Source: Rutstroemia sp. NJR-2017a BVV2 (Eukaryota > Ascomycota > Leotiomycetes > Helotiales > Rutstroemiaceae). From it: a stretch of DNA of 64,000 nt. The notes under the pieces are model-generated. The model saw nothing but the letters and a program-made list of their open reading frames with translations, had not been told where the DNA came from and did no database searches. Location: the NCBI GenBank assembly GCA_002946415.1, contig NJPS01000032.1:62001-126000 (forward strand), in the 5' to 3' direction. Position numbers and translations under genes: made by a program. Below, piece by piece: positions 1 to 11,606 of the stretch; the first letter of the stretch is position 1; each line of letters opens with the position of its first letter.

Positions 1-477
1 ACCACATGAATAACGGGGGGTCGACACCCTATAGATACCTACATACTACTTATGTTATACCGATTAATGAATGAAGAGCTTGCACGAAATCTTCGTTCGC
101 TTCATGTCGTCTTGAGTTTTTGAGCTTGTATTTGTTATGGATAATTCTTATTTGTCAACAGGTACGGTGTCTCCGAGTAATGGGGTTGGTTGGTGGCAGC
201 CACGCTAGGTAGCGCAGTCAGCATTAAAAAAGGAAAGTCACATTACATTATACTGCAGCTAAGGTAGCATTCATACTTCTTCAGCATAGAAGCACGGGAC
301 AACCCATGTGATTTCTAAACGCCATTGTATAGAGTCTGCACCTACGTGCGCCACATAATGCATAATGTCAAAAAAAGAACGGGAAAACGAGTGACGAACA
401 GAAATCTATACTCGCTGCAGGTCCAGTACAGGGCACCTGTACATCTACATCATCTATCTATTTCCCCCTCCTTACAC
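1..477. other. Intergenic, nothing recognised
   Basis: I see no coding frame with family resemblance, no RNA gene and no clear repeat. This is the 3' flank of the hydrolase that ends at 478. Confidence 0.5.
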
Positions 478-1431
478 TTAAACATGCGCAGACAATGCTT
501 TATGAATAGTCTTCCTAACAGCCTGCACCATTCCGGGCACCGAATCCTTCAACGCCCCTGAACTTGGTACCTCGTGCCCCCCAGGATGTACGAACGCAAC
601 CGCTGCATCTTTCTTGCAAAGGGTCTTGACCTCCTCACTCTGCTCCCTCCACGCGGTATCTCCCGTGCCCCAGATATGTGCTGTGGGGATCGGGATGACT
701 TCGCCATGTTCCGCGAAACGCAAACTCTTCATTTCATCGCGCTCAAGTAGAGCGATAGGGTCCACGGGCAGACCGGCGCTGATAAAGATCGCGCATTTGA
801 AGACGGGCGACAGATGCTGGGCCGTAGGATCACTCATGAACTTCCACGTGATGTAAGTCGAAAGGAGAGCTGCTCCTTGAGAGAAGGCGATACCGCCGTC
901 AAAGGGCCCTTCAGTGCGGATGTATGCGTCAAGATCGAGGAGCGCCTTCTTACATGTTGGGATATTCGTTACATCGAAGTAGGCGAACGAGTCTTCAGTG
1001 GAAGTGAAGAGGGCGGCAATGGCTTGATCTGAAATTTCGCCAAGTCAGGCAGAGACCTTCCAACATGCTGCAGGTGTGGAAATGGGCATGTTACAGGTTT
1101 GACGGAGATGAACGTACCTGATGAACAAGGTAATGTGCCTTCAACAAATTCATACGTATGGTGATCGCCCAGTTCATAGCGGAGTGCAGCTATAAATTTC
1201 GCACTCAGGTTAGTGAGACGATCTTATGATTGGAGGGCGCTGACACCGCTCACCTGTTTGCATTTCAAATATCTGCACAAGAACGTGTGTTAGATAGGGG
1301 TCATAATGCGCTAATTCAATAGGGTAATCCCCGCGACCAGAGGCAACTTCGGTAAATTCCCTAGGTGGGAATATAAATGACCAACATACCTGACTATTCG
1401 TACCCATTCCATGAAAGCAGAGGAAACGCAT
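478..1431 (-). CDS. FSH1-family serine hydrolase (CtnB/LovG-like esterase)
   Basis: Alpha/beta hydrolase of the FSH1 family, about 227 residues. Members of this family include thioesterases that release polyketides (LovG, CtnB type) and yeast Fsh1; the substrate here is unknown. Hand-spliced exons are 1390-1431, 1254-1272, 1118-1189 and 478-1028, and all junctions keep frame. The N-terminus reads FLCFHGMGTNSQIFEMQT, then ALRYELGDHHTYEFVEG, the usual FSH1 opening. The nucleophile elbow is AFSQGA, the acid is in WGTGD, and the base is in GGHEVP near the C-terminus. Length is normal for the family. No polyketide synthase lies within the window, so a link to a cluster cannot be shown. A second FSH1 gene lies at 22485-23231. 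Confidence 0.9.
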
Positions 1432-4400
1432 CTTGTCTGTATGTCGGTGTTGTTTTGTCTTGTTTGTGTCCGACTTTACACCCGGTAAGTCCGCCCGTAT
1501 GAAGCAGCTGCGGTTGCGATCTTCAGAAGCTTTTTCTTCTTCTTAGGTTCTTCGCGGAATCCGTATGGATGATCGTGTCAAGTTGGTGGTAGCTGTGCAA
1601 ATGATAGGATGGATGGAAGACTGGTAATATGCTTAGATTATACACCCCATGGCAATAATAGATTCCAAAAAACTGCAGGGGCGTGATCACCAAGCCTCGA
1701 AGAGCTGTAAATAAATGATTTTTTCTTTGCACTGTATTTGCCTGCTCAGATACGGCGTAGGAAGCAATAATTTCGTCCAATTTTACCCCACCGCACGCCC
1801 CTTGGGCCTTGGCTGGATGCATACTGCACGCCGACGGCGTAAACCTGACAACCCTGGTAGGAAGGGAGATATTTGACAGGCCATCTCTTTCAGGGGCAGG
1901 GAAGTACCTAATCCATATTTGGTGTGTTCCACAATGAACTTACGAATCTTTGTCTAACACACCCTGGATCTGGATGTCACCCACCCCTCGCTTCTCCCGG
2001 GGCTGGTGAGATATGGGCGGGTGGACGTTGATTTTTCTTGAGGGGGGTTAGACTATTTTACAGCCGTTTATGCTTATTATTAGTATTTGATAGCAGCATA
2101 TTGTTATTATCTATTGTTGCTGACTGAACACATTTCCGATATGCACATCATGTCATAGGAAATCCTCCCCCTCCTCCCCCTCAATCACACACACCAAGAT
2201 CTTCGATCTTCAATGATCACATCTGTAGAACAATGCGATTCGCCTACGAGTACGGTTTGCAGGTATTCTGGAAGAGATCAACAAAGGAATATCCTATTTC
2301 ACGGATCTTTCGACGTCTAGAACCGGGGAATAGCCAGAGCAGCCTCCATGAAATGGTCTTATCGAAAGATCTCGTATGAATGGGAGAATTCGCCCCTTGT
2401 GTCCGGCGCATCAATAACAAACCCGCCTAACACTTCTGGTTTCAGTCATTGGACCGACATAGCCAAATGACCTGTATCCATGTGGAGAAATGCTATGTGA
2501 TTTCCATTGTATCGGGACAGTACGACAACGGCGACTGGTAGGAAAAACACACGATGCACACCACACAGTTGCAGAATGACACCACGCCCATTTCCGAGGT
2601 TATGGCGATACGATAATTCGCACGGTGCACACAGATAACCGTTTCCCCCGCTCAAGATACAGTTCCATGGTTTCGACACGTTGGCCGGCCAGTGAACAGG
2701 GGCCCCGTAAAGTATTCAGATATCTCGCCAATCGCAGTGCTCATATATATTAGCCCAGCTCTATGTGAAAGAACTGCCCACCTTCGATTCAAGTCAAGAC
2801 GTACGAGACGAACCGGTTCATTCCCCGTCTTTTTGCCTTTCTTCTTCCGTGAAGAAAGAAAAAAAGTTGCGCAGAGCGTTAACCTTAATGTGCGGAACTA
2901 CGGCACAGCTTCCCTGGTGTAAATGAATGAGTTCATTCCTATGTAATCAACAGGCTCAATGTGGAGTAGCTTCTGTGCTTTGCACGCATTGTGTGAAGCT
3001 GGACCTTGTCCTGCGATCCTTCGGCCTCCAACTTACTGTGCACTAGAGGGGTGAAATTGCAGTACGGCTACTGTAAAATCTGTCAGAACTTAGAAGCATC
3101 TTCAGACATTCTTTCGATCATCCTACACCGAAAGCAATCCATCGTTCGATCCGCTTAGTAAGAGCGATGGTACAATGACAAAACCTGAAATATTACACGG
3201 ATTATGAATCAAACGCAACGCAATCCTTCCCATCATCAGTAGCCTTTCTTTAATATCATGTCATTTCTCAAACAAAAGTAGACATTCCTTATTCCTTAGA
3301 AGTTAGACATCCTCGAGGCATTCAATGTTCTGCATCGTATAGAAATATTGGCTGCCCCTCATCCATGTTAACCACCCCCATTTTTCTTTTTCGCGCGCCT
3401 AGCCCACTAAGCGTAGGCTACGCCATCCGTTCGATACATCCTGGGGCTGTACCGGAGCTTTACCAACAAGAGTGAGACGGTCCGGATCGTTGTTGGATTA
3501 GCGGGAGGGAACTCCCATGGTCATGTCTCAAAAAATGAAAAATAATATTCATAAATTAACAACAAATTCGACTCGGCGCTACCGATTGACTGCAAAAAAC
3601 ATCATAGCAGGGGGTATACATACATACGAAGTACAGAGTATGAGAATATTGAGATGAATACGGGACGAAAACGAAGAAAATGCCGCAGCCTGCCACTTCT
3701 TTTCTGCGAGGATAATATGCATGGTTTTTTCTCTTGCATACATATATTTATTGGCTTCCAGACTGCTGGGAATTTGCTAACCTGTGGTTCTGCCGTTCTG
3801 GTTGGTGACCCTCTGCATTCAAGCAAATGGTTCATGTTCGAGAATGAAATGCATACGTTGCAGTGCATGCAAGCGCATGCAAGCGCATGCAAAGAGCTAC
3901 GGGAGAGGTACGGAAGTACCGCCTCAGACTGAGACCGGTGCTCGAGAATGTTGGTTCAGGGAGTTGGAAATTGGGATTTTGGGCCGGAATTGAAAAAGGT
4001 TCCGGGGCCGGTCTGAATCGGGTCAGAGATACGTTGTTATGTTGGGGTAGGTAGGTGAAGGAGGGGGATTGTCTGGTTCGTGGGAGGCTGGGTTGTTGTG
4101 TATGGAGTGCATACATACATGTGAAGAGATTTTCATTCATTTCATCTTCTCCCATTCTAACGGCGGCATAACATCACATCACATCGCATCGCATCGGATG
4201 CGGCGCTCAAAAGAGGAGGTGCCATGACACAAAATTTTACAATTGTTAGAAAGATTTCAAATCATCTCGATTGGAGGTTGCATGTGGCACGATCGACAGA
4301 TACCGAGTGATTGGTAACGTGTAGGATTGGATAGAAGTTGGAGGATACCTGCCAGACATGACTACCCGTGCATGTGTGTGTGTCTCGGCTGGTTTGGTGT

Positions 4401-5572
4401 TGGTTGGGAAGGCAGGTGCTAACTTGCCAGTGCTATTGCTGTTGGCAGTTGTTGTAAATGATCTTCAGATCAGGTTGCGTATTATGGCCAATTGCGTGCA
4501 TGCGTGATTTTATGACATCGGTAATTTCTGTGGCAGTCTGTAGTTGGTAGCATCCTGAATCGCCAAAATGAGAAATCTTTCTTCTTGACGTAACGTCTGG
4601 TTGTATTGACTCATTTGTTTTCGTCCCATTCGGCACTCGCATTCCGACCACCGGATAGTTCGGCTTGTTCTCATGCTCGGTGGAAGACTTTTGCTGTGTC
4701 CAGTCCCCAAATTGGTCGGACCGCTGCCATCAAGAGGCATTCTCACGCTTCATGCTTGCATAGCCGTGTTGAGGGCCAAGTTGAGTATACGTGTTGAGCA
4801 TTCGGCAATGACGAGGCCAATGTAATGGGATACTATGCGGCATACGAGCAACGACATATGTGTTGTCCCTACATGGAAACGGAGATGTTCAGGATTCACA
4901 GTCGAAGGCGGTGTATTCAGTGATACATGCACTTTTATGTACGAATATTGGGGCTCTTTTTACTTGGCTTCAGGTCGAGGCCCAGGTTGTCAGCTATATC
5001 ACAAAGTTTTTGAAGTCTCGACTTCGAGCTACCTTGGTGCTCCAAAAACACCTTAACAGCTGTAAGATTGCAGCATCACTGATCGGTTTGTAAGCTTAAC
5101 ATGTGCAACATTCGTCTATCATCTTTAGAAGCCGAAAGTTGTTGGGTTGAAGGATATTCACTTAGTTCTTGCTGCATGATGTCTTCGAGATGGGCAATGG
5201 ACCAGCTGAGTCGGTAGTATATAGATCAAACACATAAATAACTTGATACATGTTTCCAGATACAATGGAAGAATGAGTTGCACTGCTAACTTGCAAAATT
5301 CTGATGATTTCCATACTAAGTGGAGTGACTAACAATACGGCTGTATGACCTCCTATACGTTGGAGTCTTTCTCATGCTCTAGAGTATCTCCTCGCTCGAC
5401 GATAGACAAGCCTGCTGTCCGTCATAAATCAGCGCAACATAGAATCAGCATCAAAAATGAACTAACTCTGCGAACATTCAATGCAACATATAAAAGCTTG
5501 GCTGAAATCAAGCACGCTAGTGATCTAATATGCAAACAACTCATCGAAGATCTTCTTTGACCCTTATTAACA
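1432..5572. other. Gene-poor stretch of about 4.1 kb
   Basis: Only short unrelated open frames occur on both strands, and none shows a protein family. Local simple repeats are a triple GCATGCAAGC near 3866-3890 and CATCA/CATCG pentamers near 4170-4197. It separates the FSH1 hydrolase from the SNG1-like gene. I cannot exclude noncoding RNA or badly decayed transposon DNA. Confidence 0.5.
3866..3891. repeat. Short tandem repeat, GCATGCAAGC x about 2.6
   Basis: The 10-nt unit is repeated head to tail. Each unit contains the palindrome GCATGC. It lies in gene-free DNA. Confidence 0.7.
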
Positions 5573-7361
5573 TCATCTCAAGGTAGGCATCCTCAGAACG
5601 CCCCCTTTCTCCCTCGCCGGCTCACCCCATACCCTTTCCAATACCTCTCCCCTTTTCTTCTCCAACAAGTCCTTTTTCTTCCTCAACTGCAACCATACCG
5701 TCCCTGGCAGCAGCAACAAACTGATAATGACCCAACCCAACAACACACCGAAATTCTCTCTCAGTGTATTTTTGGTCCCGTAAATGATCGCTCTTGCACC
5801 CATCATATCATGTCTTAGTGGCCAGACGATCCCCCATTTATAGAAATTGCTCAACATTTCCGTAGGATAGAAGCCCGTTGTGACATTGGATATCACCCAA
5901 AAGACGAAGAAGACAGGCGTGAAAGGCATGCCAAGAATGTTGTTGATGTTTTCGATGCAAAGACCGAATGCCATCATGGATATCCAGGAGAGCATCCAGT
6001 AGAGTAAGTAGCCGGAGCCACCGTAGAACTTGGAGAACGAGATTTTCCAGACGCAGGAAAGACAAAGGTAGAAGAGTGAAAGAAAGAAGTAGACGAAGGG
6101 GAGAATTATCATGCGGTATATGTAATACGATTTGGTGGGTATGTTGCCCATGATGGTGTCGCTGAGTTTGTCAAACATGAGGACTGAGAGGAAAGAAACA
6201 ATAATCAGATCTGTCCTATTGTCAGCACATGCTCAGAAAGTTAAGGGATGCAAGTGGCATTCTAAAAAAAGCCTTACAGATGGTTCCTATCTCAGTAGCG
6301 GCCTCGGCAGTCGATGGAATCGCTGGTGCCATATTCGAAATAGTGAAGCCTGCAGCCACCGGATTCTTCAATTGTCTCTGCAAAGCCACTACATCCGTAG
6401 CATTACTGTGTCCGTTGCTATTCGCCTCCATCAAAGCTTTCTGTTTCTGTTTCGTGAAATCCAACACGAACTGGTCTAAAAATGCAATCACCTTCGGATA
6501 CAGCACTTCCCCTATGACCAACGCGTTTCTCGCTTCTTCGTAGACCGCCTCCACAGCACCCTTCGGGTCATACGCCTCCATATCTTCAGCAAACGCAGCA
6601 TTCATAGTCTCAGACGCATTGCTGTTGACGATGATTGCAAACCAAAAATCTTGTCTGTGCAGCTTCCTGTACACCTCCTCCACACTTTCATCCATCTGTG
6701 CTCCATCCACGTTGACCAAACCCAAACTTTTATAATCCTTGCTCCGCTCCTCCACTACCATCTCCTTCAAATAGTTTCCTATCTCCCCGTGATCAAAATC
6801 AACCACAGCAACCGTCAAAACCCGAATGTTAAACTGTAGTGAGTGATCGCCGCCCCAGTAGATTGACATAGTCCCCATAATCGTTGCCACAAGCAGTACA
6901 AAGAAAACCACCAGCATTTTGATCCATAGCTTTCTCGCCTCGTTATGATGCACTGACAAGATACCAGGGAGTTCGTACTTCACCAGACTCTTCTGCTGAC
7001 GAACAGTAAACTGATCCTCTTCATCTCCTGCACCATTTGGTGCCAGTGACTCCGCACTGGAACCAGCTTCCTGTCGACTTCTGCTAATCAATGAAAAACG
7101 ACTTGGTCGGATGCCCAGCGACCAATTTCCGGATCTAGGATGGCTACGACGGACATGCTCGTAACGCTGATTGCCGCTGAAATGAGCAGACTCAGGGAGC
7201 GATTCCACAGAGATGTAAAAGGTGGAGGAGATGGGCACTCTGAGGTTTCGTCCGCCCTCACGGGATTTGGTGCTACTATGGAGACTTTTCGTGGAAGACA
7301 TTGAAGATTTCTGCCAGTGATAGCGGAATTTGTCTGAAACGGTATGGAGAGGAATGAACAT
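5573..7361 (-). CDS. SNG1-family membrane protein (DUF3533)
   Basis: Predicted multi-pass membrane protein of 573 residues, similar to yeast Sng1 (nitrosoguanidine resistance; regulator of plasma-membrane lipid asymmetry), family DUF3533. Exons are 6278-7361 and 5573-6210; the junction reads IGTIYLIIVSFLSVLMFDKL across a 67-nt intron. The first ~125 residues are Ser/Arg-rich and look cytosolic. A first membrane helix follows (KMLVVFFVLLVATIMGTMSI), then a long soluble loop beginning VLTVAVVDFDHGEIGNYL as in the family, then five or so hydrophobic helices in the C-terminal third. The tail is Lys/Arg-rich. The exact substrate is unknown. The gene stands alone, flanked by gene-free DNA. Confidence 0.85.
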
Positions 7362-8873
7362 TGTTTGCTTGAATTATATCATGGCATATCAGAAATTATC
7401 TTGATAGCATGACTACAGACAGATAAAAGCTTTGAGTTCATGAAGGAAGCAAACGAGCGAACAAACACTTGGCGTAGGAAGAGAGATATGAAAGATATCA
7501 AGGCGTAGCACCCAGCTTTCCCAGCCGCTCAGCACGTTACGAATTCTCTTTCCAGAGCTTCCCGCATTGCGTGCATGCAGCAAACCGAACAACAATTCTG
7601 CACACCCAAGTCATAGGACCGACAGCCAGCCTACTGAAGCCGCACATCTATTGGTAATTTTAAGCCCAGTACATGGTATCCCCAGGTATGTTTTCAGCCC
7701 CTTGGACTGTGGGCGTTGGCTTTCGTGCATCCCCCGACTACGTACAGCATGCGAGGCGGGGCGTGGCCGCGTGAGCAGAATCCTACCTCACTATGACATC
7801 GCTGGAGCTGGAAAAAAGATACATAAATATCTATATCTAGCTGTTCAAATCCCACTTCCATTTGTGAGGTTTCGGCCTAAAAGTAGGTATAGCTGATCGA
7901 GGAATCACTGCTCGTTGAGAAAAGCTCAAACCGTTTGATGGAAAATAAATTTCCGCAAGTCTCTCCCGTCGGAGGTCCGTTCTGCGCAGATATGACAACG
8001 CCACAACTGTCAGCACCAAAATTGTTAGCAGCCCGTTTTCAATGTCCGGTACATGTCGGCGGCATATCATTCGTTTTGTTTCAATTCTATTCTCCGGTAT
8101 CGTTGGGTATCCGAGCCGTAACTTGGTAGGTTCTTCCTTGCTTCATAAGAGTGTGCTAGCCCTCGTCTTCCTTTGCACGATTTCAAGAACTATTAGCATA
8201 GCAAAACACGATTTCGCCGACAATGTCTGTTGCCTATTTGTAATTTCAGGAAATGTAACGGAGATAATATTAATTTTTGTAAGCTGAGCGTCTGCCGCCC
8301 CCTACACCTATGTCCCGCCGTCAAGTCCCCGAACTACCAGCCTGCCATATCGCCGTTCAAGAATATAACTGTCCTAATCCATGTGCTGTCATGGACTCAC
8401 CTTACAGATTCTGAAACAGTGGTTCAATGCAACCTCCTAAGCTTGAAGATTCTATCTGGTTTATGGCAGATTTCGTTGACATCGCCATATACTTCTTCGG
8501 TCTACGAGGAAGTATATGATATATACCTCGTACATGCATGTACTGGCTATATTGATAATATGGGACCGATGCCCGATATATTGGCTTGAGCATGATATTC
8601 TCATAACCTGGAGATGATGCGAGATGAACACCATCTCGGCTGCCTTGTTATGTTTCGGAACCATCCTTCCTCAGCTCTTTTCCATCATCTAATGAAAGTT
8701 AACTTGCCGATGAAGCAATTTCATGAACGACGTCCGAATACGAGACTTAGGAAGCTCTTCTCAGTCCGGCGCTAGCCCTTCACGGTGCCTCATGTTTCAT
8801 TCAGAATAGAGGTTTGTTTCTCTTAAATGCGCCGTCACCCAACATTGGGCCCATAGTCGCTCGTCAAAACTCT
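7362..8873. other. Intergenic, nothing recognised
   Basis: About 1.5 kb between the start of the SNG1-like gene and the end of the F-box-like gene. Scattered short open frames occur on both strands, with no family resemblance. Confidence 0.5.
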
Positions 8874-9635
8874 TCAGCCTTCGCTGTGGTAAGACATTGA
8901 CAAGCCAAAATCATGAAAGTCTGATGTCTCGCTGTCGTGAAGGGGAAGCGGCGTGAGTCTTGCCCGAAAATCTAACTTCATCTGTGTTGACCTGGTGTTG
9001 GCTTCCTCGACCTCTGTCCTATTTCTGTGCCCTAGGTTCCGAGATGTCTCCTTGCCGATGAGAGATATGCCTGGGTTTTTGTACGTCGCGATTTGTTCAC
9101 CAAGGAACAAAGTAAGAAGGTGCCTCCAATTCCACTTTATCGCCAGCTCGGTGGATTCCGCATACCGAACAATTAAAAAGCGTGAATATGTCGGAGATAT
9201 CGTGAATGGTGAGCGTCCCCAGGCCCGAGTTATCCTTATATCATACATTGGGACATACGTCTTCGACTTCGCACGAATCGCAAAGCATTTATGCTGAAAG
9301 AAGGCTGGAGTCCCGAGAGCATTGTAGCCGATCTCGCCGTTCGGATCCTCGGCCATTGAAGGATGAATCCAGTTATGTACCTGGCGCTCTGTTTGCAGGT
9401 GTGTGTCAGTAGACTGCGCAGATGCAAAGGGGCATGATCGAAGCTTGTAAATACCGATGGAAATGGAGATATTGGGAATTACTTTCTCCCAGAAATATTG
9501 TTCAATTGAAAAACGAGACGCTCTACAGATGTGTCGACTGTGCATCCATAATCTTGGGAAATCATCATAGTCGTGTCCGAAGCTGTTGAAAACTTTGACC
9601 CAGAGCTCGTCCGGTAGCAGTGGAGAGATAGGCAT
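8874..9635 (-). CDS. F-box-like hypothetical protein
   Basis: Single-exon frame of 253 residues. The N-terminus, PISPLLPDELWVKVFNSFG, has the start of an F-box (LPxEL...VF), which would bind Skp1 in an SCF ubiquitin ligase. The rest has no motif I recognise. It contains aromatic-rich stretches (for example WNWRHLLTLFLGEQ) typical of the many fast-evolving fungal F-box proteins. The F-box is short, so an F-box-like domain or degenerate copy is possible. It lies next to a P450 pseudogene and may itself be accessory. No intron is needed. Confidence 0.55.
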   Translation of the reverse strand: MPISPLLPDELWVKVFNSFGHDYDDFPRLWMHSRHICRASRFSIEQYFWEKVIPNISISIGIYKLRSCPFASAQSTDTHLQTERQVHNWIHPSMAEDPNGEIGYNALGTPAFFQHKCFAIRAKSKTYVPMYDIRITRAWGRSPFTISPTYSRFLIVRYAESTELAIKWNWRHLLTLFLGEQIATYKNPGISLIGKETSRNLGHRNRTEVEEANTRSTQMKLDFRARLTPLPLHDSETSDFHDFGLSMSYHSEG

Positions 9636-10109
9636 TATGTTGTGATAAGGGGCGATGGAGTTGAGGTCCGCAGATAAGGATTTTATGTAGCAGATTGTCG
9701 GCAGAGCGAAAGCGAAGTCTTTCTTAACTGGCGAAGTGAATAATTGATATTGATAGTAAATCTGACAACGAGCTCAAGAATGGTACATAAGAGCACTAGA
9801 AAAATCAAGCGTTTCCAATTCAAAACGGTCAGCTACAGAACGTTGCTCTTGCTTGACGTGGTTGGACCTTGAAGCTATTCACCGCTTTGCTCCTATTCAG
9901 ATAAGGGTCACGGAATATCACTATCTGAGCGACGCGGCCGGATTATGTAAGCCATCACGAAATCGCGTGAAATGGTAGAACGCATCACCAATTATCCGCC
10001 ACGAACCAATCTATGCTTGACTTGGGGACGCCACGATGATCGATCGGAGCAAGCCTTCCCTCTGGCAACTTCATGTCCGACTCTCCTCGGCCGCGGACCA
10101 CATCAATAT
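9636..10109. other. Intergenic, nothing recognised
   Basis: About 470 bp between the F-box-like start codon and the P450 remnant. No coding frame or repeat is evident. Confidence 0.45.
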
Positions 10110-11340
10110 CTAAGGCCGACGTCGAATGCAGAACGCGACCCTATCTAGAGGTGCGAAAGCCCCCGGTGGAAACAAACTCTTATTCATCCTTGGCGAACAC
10201 ACTTCAGTAATGAGCATCTCGGTGTCGTAGTCAAGTGCGAACCGGTTCAATGTACATCTAACTTCTTGCTTGGCGAATAACCTACCAGGGCAAATGGGAG
10301 GTCCACCACCGAAAGGTAGATGGATTCCCTTGAGACCCTTTTTGGAGTACTCCGGACGCTTCGCTCTTCACTAGCTGAAGTGCCTTCTCATTTCGTGGGC
10401 AACTGAAGGGTACGAAGTGGCCCACTAGCAGGATCATTAGGATCAAGCACGAAATGATCCGCCCAGAATTGGTCTAGCGGATGCGAATCATCCTCTCTGC
10501 CAGCATTCCATGCTTCAGAGTTCATGGCTCCTGCGTGAGAAGGTATCGCTGTCATTGCACCTTTTGGGATTTTCCATTCTCCCATGCGGAAATTGATTGT
10601 CCTCTACTGTCAACCTTGGAATCCAGCCAAGAACGCGAAGTCGCGTTTCCTCGGCGAATATGGATTGAAGAAGGGCATCGCTTCCAAGCTCTGCAACGTT
10701 GATGCCCTCCTTTCCTTCGACGTAACTTCTGTTTCCAATATCGCGGATGCGTGACAGTAACCGCTTGTCGCGAAGACGTCAAGAATGTCCAAGTCGCTAT
10801 CGCTGTGGAATTGGACACATTCCTGCAGACTTGTGTCAGCTATTCGTCTTAAAACTATGGCACCACAAGCACTTACGCAGATAGGAATCCTAAGTATTCG
10901 GATGCTCTGCCGTCCTCGTTAGTGCCGGCTATGTTATGCAGATCCACTTTCGTTTGCTTTCAGATATTTGCTACCCCAGAACTCATCCCATTCGGGATCA
11001 TTGTTGCCAACCCGAGCATAATCTGCTCGTGGCTCGCTTTTCATCGCAAGGTTCCATTTCTTAAGCATATCTATCATGCGATCCCGTTTCTTATATGCCG
11101 ATGGTGTCAGCCAACGCAGATAACCCAGAATGAGTTGGTGAATGACACTCTCGAAGGCCCAGTAATCGTCGCTCAATGTCGGATTCATAGCCAGGATGAG
11201 CTTATATTCCAATAAGTCCGAGCTGCACTGCACGGCTGAAGGCTGCTGATCCTCAACCAAGGAGAAATGAAGGCATGAGATTCGTTCCCGATCGAGGCAT
11301 CTGTTGAGCCGCACCAGCCCTAAATAATTCACACAAGCAG
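10110..11340 (-). pseudogene. Cytochrome P450 pseudogene (frameshifted)
   Basis: A recognisable P450 runs right to left but switches frame repeatedly. Landmarks in order: a mid-region SDDYWAFES...WLTPSAYKKRD (about 11070-11170); WGSKYL then, one frame over, HNIAGTNEDGRASEYLGFLS (about 10880-10960); an intron with donor GTAAGT; the I-helix segment NVSNSTAIATWTF; then in another frame LRDKRLLSRIRD. The ExxR motif appears as FAEETRLRV (about 10635-10655). One more frame change precedes WKIPKGAM and HPLDQFWADHFV, and another precedes the intact haem loop LPFGGGPPICPGR (about 10281-10319). The C-terminus ends in IRRRP and stop TAG at 10110. At least four frame changes cannot be explained by introns. 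The N-terminal membrane anchor was not found; up to 11562 could be an eroded part. It sits beside a regulator and a dehydrogenase. Confidence 0.85.
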
Positions 11341-11606
11341 AACTGCGAGCAGTCTCTATGTTTTGGATACTTTCGGCATATATGGCGATGCTTGAATCCT
11401 AGAAAATGGGTGGGTGAAGACAAAGTAAAGAGGCATTTTGTTACTTTTTAGTGGTATATTTAGAGCCTTGCTTCTGGAGCGTGTTGTTCGCAAGCTGTCT
11501 TCGGTGTTTGTTCTAAGACTGTGCTCCAAGATCCTATTTCTGACGGGCAATACGGAAGACAAACCTCCTATTTATCTACCATATTCTAACCAGATAAGTC
11601 CTCGCA

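Noticed and set aside
11356..11562. Frame upstream of the P450 remnant as its N-terminal part
   Set aside because: Weak resemblance only; no membrane anchor or Pro-rich hinge could be identified.
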